A DNA stretch of 6,286 nucleotides from Candidatus Melainabacteria bacterium GWA2_34_9. Lineage in GTDB: Bacteria; Cyanobacteriota; Vampirovibrionia; Gastranaerophilales; UBA9971. Below, one piece after another: positions 1-5,470 of the stretch. The stretch covers positions 65 through 6,350 of the forward strand of contig MFRJ01000057.1 of the NCBI GenBank assembly GCA_001784535.1. Direction: 5' to 3'. The notes under the pieces are model-generated. The model made no database searches, was not told the DNA's origin, and saw only the letters and a list, made by a program, of their open reading frames with translations. Made by a program: the position numbers and the translations under genes. The first letter of the stretch is position 1. Each line of letters opens with the position of its first letter.

Positions 1-45
1 GCTGAAAATGTAGAACAAACTAAAAAATTAAATGTAGAAGCTTAA
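1..45 (+). CDS. 3' end of an unidentified upstream gene (partial)
   Basis: The first 14 codons of the window read in frame as a hydrophilic tail (AENVEQTKKLNVEA) that stops at TAA 43-45. A strong hairpin terminator starts seven bases later, which supports this being a true gene end. The tail is too short to identify the protein. The frame is inferred from the position of the stop and terminator, with no homology behind it. Confidence 0.5.
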   Translation, partial: AENVEQTKKLNVEA

Positions 46-51
46 AGTTAA

Positions 52-80
52 TAAAAAAGAGGCTGTTAGCCTCTTTTTTA
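52..80. terminator. Bidirectional rho-independent terminator
   Basis: A perfect 13-bp hairpin with a 3-base loop (GTT, 65-67): an A-rich left arm ending GAGGCT pairs with AGCCTC followed by a run of T. Because the left arm starts with a run of A, the same element ends in a T run on either strand. It serves the plus-strand gene ending at 45 and the minus-strand gene, whose stop codon (78-80) lies inside the right arm. Confidence 0.9.
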
Positions 81-425
81 TGCCCAATCTTCAGGATAAA
101 ATTTATCTATTTCAATGATTAATCCTTCTTTATCACCTTTTATATAAAGTTCGATAAACTCAAGTATATTTTCTCCTGGAATTTTGTAATTATATATAAA
201 AGGATGCAATCCTTGTTTCATCATGACTTTTACAATGTAGTAGCAATCATTAGCTTTTTTAATAAGATTTTCTTCATCAAAATGCTTACCGTTTAAATCA
301 GACTTCATACAAACATAAAAAAATCCGTCTTCGCACTTGTTAATGTTTTCATCAAGGCTAACAGGTGTGCTTTTTTTATTTTTTGCAAAAATATCTATAA
401 CTTTTTTGCTGATTTTGTCTGTCAT
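78..425 (-). CDS. Hypothetical 115-aa soluble protein
   Basis: I do not recognise this family. The product is a small, charged, Lys/Glu/Asp-rich protein with no signal peptide and no membrane segment, so probably cytoplasmic. A basic N-terminus (residues 1-18) is followed by an aromatic/hydrophobic core (FFYVCM at 35-40; CYYIVKVMM at 61-69; residues 87-95) and an acidic, aromatic C-terminus (KFYPEDWA). The alternating hydrophobic stretches suggest an alpha/beta fold. Three cysteines (31, 39, 61) show no metal-site spacing. The ATG at 423-425 is the first start in frame, but no clear Shine-Dalgarno precedes it. A 9-codon mini-ORF ends one base upstream of it. The gene ends inside a terminator and looks monocistronic. 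It is likely real because it fills the space up to that terminator with ordinary amino-acid composition. Confidence 0.7.
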   Translation of the reverse strand: MTDKISKKVIDIFAKNKKSTPVSLDENINKCEDGFFYVCMKSDLNGKHFDEENLIKKANDCYYIVKVMMKQGLHPFIYNYKIPGENILEFIELYIKGDKEGLIIEIDKFYPEDWA

Positions 426-426
426 G

Positions 427-456
427 TTACTTATACCATTTTTTAGGTTTACTCAT
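427..456 (-). other. Possible 9-codon leader ORF upstream of the 115-aa gene
   Basis: On the minus strand an ATG at 454-456 opens a short frame, MSKPKKWYK, that stops at TAA 427-429. One base separates that stop from the ATG of the 115-aa gene. The main ORF lacks a good ribosome site, so terminating ribosomes could restart there (translational coupling). The mini-ORF also lacks a visible Shine-Dalgarno, so chance is a fair alternative. Confidence 0.2.
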
Positions 457-482
457 ATTATTTTATATCAGGTTTCGCAAAA

Positions 483-511
483 TGTATAATTTGTAAATTT
501 TTATATAGCAA
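483..511 (-). promoter_or_regulatory. Candidate weak sigma-70-type promoter for the 115-aa gene
   Basis: On the minus strand, TTGCTA (506-511) and TATACA (483-488) each match the -35 and -10 consensus at four of six positions, with an exact 17-base spacer. A transcript from here would have a leader of about 50 bases before ATG 425. The region is very AT-rich, so such matches arise easily. No comparably spaced plus-strand promoter for the gene at 741 stood out. Confidence 0.25.
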
Positions 512-539
512 TTCAGGCTATCAGATAATCTACAAATTA
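487..539. repeat. Nested inverted repeat in the divergent intergenic region
   Basis: Perfect 9-bp arms, TAATTTGTA (487-495) and TACAAATTA (531-539), flank a smaller 5-bp hairpin, ATAGC/GCTAT (505-509 and 517-521, 7-base loop). The element sits between divergently transcribed genes (425 and 741) and overlaps the candidate minus-strand promoter. It could be an operator or a structured leader. The rest of 426-740 is AT-rich, with a purine-rich run at 690-715 and no gene that I can support. Confidence 0.35.
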
Positions 540-740
540 ATACTTTTTTACAGCAAGAACAATTTTTATATTAGTAAAAAAAACTAGTAATCATGGTAAT
601 GAATGAAATCTATTTAAAATTAATAATTTGTACAGTAACTCAGATATATCTAATTTGAATTAATTTTCGGTTTATTCAGGAGTTAAATCGAATCAAAAGA
701 AGGAAGAAAAGGAAATTAAATATAACCATGAGGACGGGGA

Positions 741-1244
741 ATGAACAATAACTTAAAAACAATCGTATCTGGGACATTCAAATCAGAAAAAGATTTATCA
801 ATTGCTATAGAATGGCTTGATGAAAAAGGGGTTGCAAAAGAAGATATAAACATCTTAATTTCTGATAAAAGCCCTGATAAAGATTTTAAAGTCAAAACTA
901 CAAATAAAGTCCCTGAAATAGCTGTTAGAGGTTTAACCACGGGAACTATAATCGGTGCATTTTTAGGAAGTTTATCTTTTGTCGGAATAATTATTATTCC
1001 GGCTGTAGGCATAGCCATTGCTGGACCTGTAATAGGCGCATCTACAGGAATCGCAATAGGAGCAATGACAGGAAGTCTCATTGGCGCTGTAATAGGGATA
1101 ACTATTCCTAAATATGAAGCGATTTTCTTTGATGAAAGTCCGACTAAAAGCATACTTTTGGTAACAAAAGCAGATAAAGCTATGAAAAGTGTAATAAAAA
1201 GAAAATTTATAGGTATCGGTGCAACAAATATTGCTACACAGTAG
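741..1244 (+). CDS. General stress protein 17M/YflT-like glycine-zipper membrane protein
   Basis: A 167-aa protein with three parts. Residues 5-42 form a beta-alpha-beta unit (TIVSGTF, then an amphipathic helix ending WLDEKG, then DINILISD). This is the pattern of the YflT / general stress protein 17M N-terminal domain, also seen in cyanobacterial 'low temperature-induced' proteins. Residues 64-122 are two glycine-zipper hydrophobic stretches rich in G-x3-G, separated by a proline-containing turn (IIIIPAVG). Residues 125-165 form a second small domain (ILLVTKADKAMK, ending near GATNI). No signal peptide is present, so both soluble ends may face the cytoplasm with a membrane hairpin between them. 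The ATG at 741 is preceded by AGGA (731-734) at 6-base spacing. The family is tied to stress response in general; the molecular role is not established. The next gene starts 33 bases later, so co-transcription is likely. Confidence 0.75.
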   Translation: MNNNLKTIVSGTFKSEKDLSIAIEWLDEKGVAKEDINILISDKSPDKDFKVKTTNKVPEIAVRGLTTGTIIGAFLGSLSFVGIIIIPAVGIAIAGPVIGASTGIAIGAMTGSLIGAVIGITIPKYEAIFFDESPTKSILLVTKADKAMKSVIKRKFIGIGATNIATQ

Positions 1245-1277
1245 CAGCAATAAATTAATGTTAAGGAGATAAAAATT

Positions 1278-1694
1278 ATGAATTACAAAAAATTTTCATT
1301 AGCAGCAATACTATCAATAAGTATTTTAATGCTCAACGGTGTTAGTAATGCAGCTCAAACAACAAAAGGTTCAGATTTGTTATGTGATATGGGACCAACA
1401 GGCTATGCTGCCCCAATTCACAAGAAAACTGTTAAAAAGCATGTTCCTAAAAAAGTTACTTGTAAACCAATGCCTGCCAGAACCGGTGCAGCATGTCCTA
1501 CCCCATGTCCGGCTCCATGTGAACCATGCGTTCAACCATGTGTTCCTGTAAATCCATGTCCGGCACCTTGTCAGCCTGTGAATCCATGTAATCCATGTCC
1601 AACAGGAGCAGCAAGTCCGGTTATTGTGCAACCGGTTGCGCCTTGCCAAACCCCTTACAACCCATGTCCTGCACCATGCAATCCATGTAATTAA
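1278..1694 (+). CDS. Secreted Cys/Pro-rich small protein
   Basis: A 138-aa protein that I cannot assign to a known family. Residues 1-26 are a Sec signal peptide (KK, a hydrophobic core, then VSNAA), with likely cleavage after A25 or A26. A basic segment (about 47-63, rich in Lys and His) leads into a Cys/Pro-rich tail. Residues 61-138 hold 14 cysteines and about 24 prolines, built from repeated CPAPC (77-81, 94-98, 130-134), NPC and CxxC units (CEPC 81-84, CNPC 104-107 and 134-137). A TGAAxP motif occurs at 69-74 (TGAACP) and 109-114 (TGAASP), with a TGYAAP variant at 41-46. The start is secure: AAGGAGA (1263-1269) lies 8 bases before ATG 1278. The composition suggests a disulfide-linked structural or metal-binding envelope protein. 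The signal peptide and motifs match the SLH protein downstream, implying a shared role. Confidence 0.85.
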   Translation: MNYKKFSLAAILSISILMLNGVSNAAQTTKGSDLLCDMGPTGYAAPIHKKTVKKHVPKKVTCKPMPARTGAACPTPCPAPCEPCVQPCVPVNPCPAPCQPVNPCNPCPTGAASPVIVQPVAPCQTPYNPCPAPCNPCN

Positions 1695-1756
1695 TAAGTA
1701 TAAGTAAGAGAAAACAAGGAGGTATTTATAGAGATATAAATTTCAGACTTTATATA

Positions 1757-1775
1757 GATGCATTATGAATGCATT
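1757..1775 (+). other. Short hairpin/dyad in the leader of the SLH gene
   Basis: ATGCATT (1758-1764) and AATGCAT (1768-1774) form a perfect 7-bp dyad around a 3-base centre, extended by a G-T wobble (1757/1775). No T run follows, so it is not a typical terminator. It lies in the 171-base gap between the two Cys-rich genes and could be an operator or mRNA structure. Confidence 0.35.
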
Positions 1776-1805
1776 AAATGTAAGTAAATCAAACATTAGT
1801 AATCC

Positions 1806-1820
1806 CCCGAAGTTCTCGGG
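1806..1820 (+). other. Small GC-rich hairpin in the leader of the SLH gene
   Basis: CCCGA (1806-1810) pairs with TCGGG (1816-1820) around a 5-base loop. It is the most GC-rich spot in an otherwise AT-rich leader and lies about 45 bases before the SLH gene's start. There is no following T run. It may be a leader structure or an mRNA-stabilising hairpin; the short stem makes chance possible. Confidence 0.25.
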
Positions 1821-1852
1821 TAGGAAAACTCATTATCTTTATTAAATTTGTT

Positions 1853-1859
1853 AAGGAGG
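1853..1859 (+). promoter_or_regulatory. Shine-Dalgarno that fixes the SLH gene start
   Basis: AAGGAGG lies 6 bases before ATG 1866, ideal spacing. The in-frame TTG at 1848 lies upstream of this site and would place the Shine-Dalgarno inside the coding region. It would also put a charged MLRRKE extension in front of a normal signal peptide, so ATG 1866 is the better start. Confidence 0.9.
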
Positions 1860-1865
1860 AAAGAA

Positions 1866-4100
1866 ATGAATTTAAAAAAACTTTCACTTGCGGCAGCACT
1901 TTCAATAGGCATTTTAACAGTAAACGGTATTGCAAATGCTGCAAGCTGTCCAGCTGGCGTTCCGTGTCCAGCTCCTATGCAAGTAACAATGTGCCCAACT
2001 TGCCACATGAATCCATGTACATGTGCTCAAAAAATATCAATGTGTCCAACATGTCATGTAAATCCATGTACATGTGCAGTTCCTTATGCAGCTCCTATGA
2101 ATCCATGTGACGCTGCGGTCAGTGCAACATTACCAAACTGTGCTCCAAATGCTAAGACTTTAGAAAGACAAGCTTTTGCATTCCCAAGCATAGGGCATTC
2201 ATCAGTTGTTATACCTAAAGGAAATGGACTTGTTCAAATTGGCGGAAGTCAAGAAGCTATTGCTCTTGGTAATGCTTGTCCATCCGGTTTAAGTGCAGCT
2301 CCTGAATTAGGCAGCGCTCTTACTCTTTATCCTAAAAACGTAACAGGCGCAGCAGCACCTTTTGGCGCTGTATGTCCAAATCAAATTATGCAGGGAACAG
2401 ACATTTCAAGATGTAAAATTCCTAATGCAACAAGTATTTTACAGTCAAATTATTTTAATAATATGTCAACAGGCGCAGCTCTTCCTATAGGCGGATGTGC
2501 TCCTGTAATAGCACCAGCATGTGGTCCTTGTGGCGCAGCAGCCCCATTTAGTTCGTTAGGTAGTGCATTTGGCTATTTTAATGGCGCGGCAGCCCCTCTT
2601 GGCTTAGCAGGCGCACCTATAGGTGCAGCAGCTCAATTAGGCGGCTGTCCTATACCTATTCAAACATCAAGCGGTTTACAATTCCAAAGAACAGAGTATG
2701 TTGCTGTTCCATGTGGCGCGGCTGCTCCATGCGCTGTAGGAGATCAATATCCTGACGTAAGCAGCAATACTATTGACGGATGCGATATTAATGCAGAAAC
2801 ATGTCAAGGTGTTTTAGCAGGTTATCCTGACCGTTACTACAAACCATGCCAACCTCTTAAAAGATCAGAACTTGCAGCTGCTATAGTAGCAGGATTTGAC
2901 CTTAAAGGCGTTCCGGCATTTTCAGAACAAATCTTTAACGATGTTTCAACATGTCACTGGGCTAATGCAGTTATAGACAAAGTTTATAACAGAGGCATAA
3001 TGACAGGAAACTCTTGCAACCGTTTCAGACCTGAAGAAGCAGCTACAAACGCTGAAACATTAAGCGCATTAGCAAAATTAATTCCTGCAAATGTCGCTCC
3101 ATGTGATATACAAAGCGTATTATCAGCATATCCTGATGCAGGTTCAGTTCCTGAATGGGCAAAAGCTTCTGTAGCTAAAGCTCTTAATATGGGCGTTACA
3201 AAAGGATTACCTAATTGTTCAACTATTAATCCTAACAACCCAACAGGCAGAACAGAAATTGCTACAATGATTAAATCATTAAGAGAAAAATTATGTCTTG
3301 AACAAGCTACAATTGCTCCAACAGGTGCAGCAGCTACATATCAGCCTCAAATTTTAAGTGGAACAATTCCTACACTTAAAGTTCAAATGCAAGACATCGT
3401 TACCGCGAGAACAAGTTTAATCGGCGATGTATTTGTAGCTAAAACAATAGAACCTTTGACTATCAACGGACAATGCTTCCCATCTGGTTCAGAAGTTCGC
3501 GGCAGAGTTGTTGAAGTTATCAGACCTGGAATGGGTGACAATGGCGGAATCAGACTAGGATTTAACAGTATTAAATCTGGCAAATGTATAGCTGATTTAC
3601 CTAAAGACATTCTTTCAGCTACAGTTATTAAAGAGAAAAATCCTAACATTATATCAAGAGTTGTTGCATGGCCATTCTCATGGACCGGCAAAGTTGCTGG
3701 TATCGCTGGCAGAACAGTTGGCGGCGCAGCAACAATCGCTGGAAATACGACAGAAGGCTTCCTCAACAACATAGCTAACGGCAATAGTGATTTATTTAAC
3801 TGGTACAGATGCGGCGCTTCACCATTCAGAGCAGCCGGCAGAAGCTACGTTAGCGCACTTAGAGAAGTTGCCGTCGGAGTATATGATGAAGGCGTAAATG
3901 CATTTACCGGCGTAGCAGGCGTTCTTAAAGAATCTGGCGATGAAATTGCTTATGTAGTATCTCCTGATGGAGCAAGAATTGCTCAAGTTAACCCAGGAGA
4001 AAGACTATCTGTAGCATTCGGCGCTTGCAACACAACAGGTGCTGCTGCTCCATGTGCAGTTCCATGTGCTCCAGCTACACAATGTGGTACATGTAAATAG
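1866..4100 (+). CDS. Large secreted Cys-rich protein with three SLH domains
   Basis: A 744-aa exported envelope protein, numbered from ATG 1866. Residues 1-26 are a Sec signal peptide ending IANAA. Residues 27-92 are Cys-rich, with a tandem 17-aa repeat (42-58, 59-75) carrying CPTCH and NPCTCA. Residues 160-290 form a low-complexity Gly/Ala/Pro linker with repeated GAAAP motifs. Three SLH repeats follow at about 295-346 (YPDV, LAGYPD, LKRSELAAAI), 357-407 (FNDV, HWANAVIDKV, RFRPEEAATNAE) and 420-476 (YPDA, WAKASVAKAL, NPTGRTEIATMI). SLH domains bind peptidoglycan-linked polymers. Residues 500-590 are beta-rich (GDVFVAKTIEPL, FPSGSEVRGRVVEV), resembling a C-terminal domain of other envelope proteins that I cannot name. 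A Gly/Ala-rich region (605-690) and a Cys-rich tail ending CGTCK complete it. It holds about 37 cysteines, several inside SLH repeats, which usually lack them. I infer a wall-anchored, disulfide-stabilised surface or periplasmic structural protein. Confidence 0.88.
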   Translation: MNLKKLSLAAALSIGILTVNGIANAASCPAGVPCPAPMQVTMCPTCHMNPCTCAQKISMCPTCHVNPCTCAVPYAAPMNPCDAAVSATLPNCAPNAKTLERQAFAFPSIGHSSVVIPKGNGLVQIGGSQEAIALGNACPSGLSAAPELGSALTLYPKNVTGAAAPFGAVCPNQIMQGTDISRCKIPNATSILQSNYFNNMSTGAALPIGGCAPVIAPACGPCGAAAPFSSLGSAFGYFNGAAAPLGLAGAPIGAAAQLGGCPIPIQTSSGLQFQRTEYVAVPCGAAAPCAVGDQYPDVSSNTIDGCDINAETCQGVLAGYPDRYYKPCQPLKRSELAAAIVAGFDLKGVPAFSEQIFNDVSTCHWANAVIDKVYNRGIMTGNSCNRFRPEEAATNAETLSALAKLIPANVAPCDIQSVLSAYPDAGSVPEWAKASVAKALNMGVTKGLPNCSTINPNNPTGRTEIATMIKSLREKLCLEQATIAPTGAAATYQPQILSGTIPTLKVQMQDIVTARTSLIGDVFVAKTIEPLTINGQCFPSGSEVRGRVVEVIRPGMGDNGGIRLGFNSIKSGKCIADLPKDILSATVIKEKNPNIISRVVAWPFSWTGKVAGIAGRTVGGAATIAGNTTEGFLNNIANGNSDLFNWYRCGASPFRAAGRSYVSALREVAVGVYDEGVNAFTGVAGVLKESGDEIAYVVSPDGARIAQVNPGERLSVAFGACNTTGAAAPCAVPCAPATQCGTCK
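1989..2090 (+). repeat. Tandem 51-bp coding repeat (CPTCHxNPCTCA)
   Basis: Two adjacent 51-base units (1989-2039 and 2040-2090) encode residues 42-58 and 59-75 of the SLH protein. Their first 13 residues differ at only one position (Met or Val after CPTCH). Third-position differences (TGCCCAACTTGC against TGTCCAACATGT) show the copies have drifted while the protein stayed constant. This suggests selection on the Cys pattern C-x2-C-H-x3-C-x-C. Confidence 0.85.
2748..3293 (+). other. Three consecutive SLH domains in the 744-aa protein
   Basis: Coding spans of the SLH repeats are about 2748-2903, 2934-3086 and 3123-3293. Each shows the family order: (Y/F)xD(V/A) entry, a helix containing W or its equivalent, a G-(I/V)-(M/T/L)-x-G turn, a P-containing loop, and a second helix with (R/N)-x-E. 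SLH1 lacks the usual HW and has Cys in its place (GCDINAETC). SLH2 is the most canonical (CHWANAVIDKVYNRGIMTG). Confidence 0.85.
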
Positions 4101-4140
4101 ATAAAATTAAATATCTATAAAATTTGCAGCTAAATTGCAG

Positions 4141-4172
4141 CAAAAGAGCTGACTGAAAGGTCAGCTCTTTTG
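4141..4172. terminator. Bidirectional rho-independent terminator
   Basis: A perfect 13-bp stem (4141-4153 with 4160-4172) with a 6-base loop (TGAAAG) ends CTCTTTTG then TTT on the plus strand. It lies 40 bases past the stop of the SLH gene. The waaA stop (4177-4179) lies just beyond it on the other strand, where the stem also ends in TTTT, so it probably serves both converging transcripts. Two copies of TTGCAGC (4124-4130, 4135-4141) precede it. Confidence 0.9.
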
Positions 4173-4176
4173 TTTA

Positions 4177-5466
4177 CTATAAATAATTTTTAATCTTTTT
4201 TATAGCAAAATCAAGCGCACCCTTGTTTTCCTCAAAAATATTTAAACAGGCAGCACTTGCATCTGAATGTTTTTCTTTATTTTTAATAAGTTCTCTTATT
4301 TTTATCGAAAGCTGATCTTCATCATTAACAATAAAAGCAGCTTGATTTGCGGTCATAAATTTATAAATATCCTTGAAATTAAATACATCAGCACCTGAAA
4401 CAACAGGAACTCCATAAATAGCAGCTTCAAGAGGATTATGACCGCCTGTACCGGAAAAACTTCCGCCTATAAATGCAACTTTAGCCACAGAATACAATTT
4501 GCTCAACTCTCCCATAGTATCAAGCAAAATTATATCTGTATTTTTAAAATGACTGTTCTTGCTTCTCAAGCCGATTTTAAATCCCGTTGCACAAATCAAT
4601 TTAAGCACCTGATCATTTCTTTCAGGATGTCTGGGTGCAATTATTAATTTAAGATCGTTAATTTCAATTTTAAGCCGTTTATAAGTATTAATAATTAATT
4701 CGTCTTCACCTTTATGTGTACTTCCTGCAATTAAAACTTTATAATCGCCGGATTTTAAGGAGTGCTTAAGTTCTTTAATTTCATGATTGTCCATAATATG
4801 TGTAATATCGAACTTTAAGTTACCCATAACTTCAACTTTTTCAGAAAAAGCACCTATATCAACGATTCTGTTTTTATCATCGTCAGTCTGCATAAGTATT
4901 AAAGAGAAATTTCTTAAAACTTTCTCAAAGAAAAATCTGAATTTTTTGTAGCCTTTATAAGAATTAGGCGAAATCCTTCCATTTACTAAAATAAGCGGAA
5001 TATTTTTTTTGTTTATCTCATGACAAAAAGCAGGCCAGATTTCAGTTTCTGCTATAACAACGATTTTAGGATTTAAAGCGTTAATTGCAGCATCCACCGA
5101 AAATTTATTATCATAAGGAAAATACGTAATTATGTCCGCAATATTTTTAAATTTATTATACGCAACTTGCTGTCCTGTTTTTGTTACGGTCGTTACAGCA
5201 ATATTATATTCAGGAAATTCAGTTTTGGCTTTTTTTACAAGTGCTTCAATTGCATTAACTTCGCCGACAGACACTGCATGAAACCATATAGACTGTTTTT
5301 GTTCACTGTCATTACGAAGAGGATCAGTGCTCCGACGTGAGAATCTAAAGCCTATTTTCTCCCAAAAACCTGCCCTGAATTTAGGTTTAATCAAAAATGC
5401 AATAAAAATCACCGGGCTGAAAAGGATTGAAAGAAATATCACAGCTATATTATAAAATATGTACAA
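4177..5466 (-). CDS. waaA: 3-deoxy-D-manno-octulosonic acid (Kdo) transferase
   Basis: The enzyme moves Kdo from CMP-Kdo to the lipid A precursor, building the LPS inner core at the inner membrane's cytoplasmic face (family GT30). Numbered from TTG 5466 (429 aa, usual length), an N-terminal membrane anchor spans about residues 4-27. Next come WFHAVSVGE (61-69, including the conserved catalytic Glu), ETEIWP (140-145), NGRIS (162-166), GNLKFD (215-220), GSTHKGE (248-254), PRHPER (278-283) and GGSFSGTGGHNPLEA (334-348), all family signatures in the expected order. TTG 5466 is chosen because GGAG (5474-5477) lies 7 bases ahead and the product then begins directly with the anchor, as in the family. 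An ATG at 5517 would add 17 non-conserved residues inside mutS and has no Shine-Dalgarno. The gene follows the mutS stop by 4 bases, so the two are probably co-transcribed. It implies an outer membrane with LPS. Confidence 0.95.
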   Translation of the reverse strand: MYIFYNIAVIFLSILFSPVIFIAFLIKPKFRAGFWEKIGFRFSRRSTDPLRNDSEQKQSIWFHAVSVGEVNAIEALVKKAKTEFPEYNIAVTTVTKTGQQVAYNKFKNIADIITYFPYDNKFSVDAAINALNPKIVVIAETEIWPAFCHEINKKNIPLILVNGRISPNSYKGYKKFRFFFEKVLRNFSLILMQTDDDKNRIVDIGAFSEKVEVMGNLKFDITHIMDNHEIKELKHSLKSGDYKVLIAGSTHKGEDELIINTYKRLKIEINDLKLIIAPRHPERNDQVLKLICATGFKIGLRSKNSHFKNTDIILLDTMGELSKLYSVAKVAFIGGSFSGTGGHNPLEAAIYGVPVVSGADVFNFKDIYKFMTANQAAFIVNDEDQLSIKIRELIKNKEKHSDASAACLNIFEENKGALDFAIKKIKNYL

Positions 5467-5470
5467 TTTT

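Noticed and set aside
628..656. Plus-strand promoter TTGTAC-17-TAATTT for the gene at 741
   Set aside because: Both hexamers match consensus at only about three of six positions, no better than background in such AT-rich DNA.
728..751. Mini-ORF MRTGNEQ overlapping the start of the YflT-like gene
   Set aside because: It arises from an ATG just before the Shine-Dalgarno and has no ribosome site of its own; most likely chance.
716..1153. Minus-strand hydrophobic 145-aa frame
   Set aside because: It lies opposite the YflT-like gene; its Ile/Pro/Ala-rich content mirrors the glycine-zipper codons of the sense gene. No start signal.
1380..1649. Minus-strand Trp/Arg/Thr-rich frame
   Set aside because: It is the reverse complement of the repeated Asn-Pro-Cys codons; the odd composition is a shadow of the real gene.
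1500..1694. CRISPR-like or other DNA repeat array from recurrent AATCCATGT
   Set aside because: The repeats are in frame Asn-Pro-Cys codons with irregular spacing and no constant repeat/spacer structure.
1848..1865. Longer N-terminus of the SLH protein from TTG 1848
   Set aside because: The extension contains the Shine-Dalgarno itself (1853-1859), and ATG 1866 gives a signal peptide matching that of the neighbouring gene.
1989..2090. Reading the CPTCH units as proof of a cytochrome c
   Set aside because: CxxCH alone is weak in a protein with about 37 cysteines; no axial-ligand pattern or cytochrome fold is visible. Kept only as a possibility to test.
3383..3784. Minus-strand 133-aa frame inside the SLH gene
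   Set aside because: Fully antisense to a well-supported coding region, with no ribosome site or recognisable domain.
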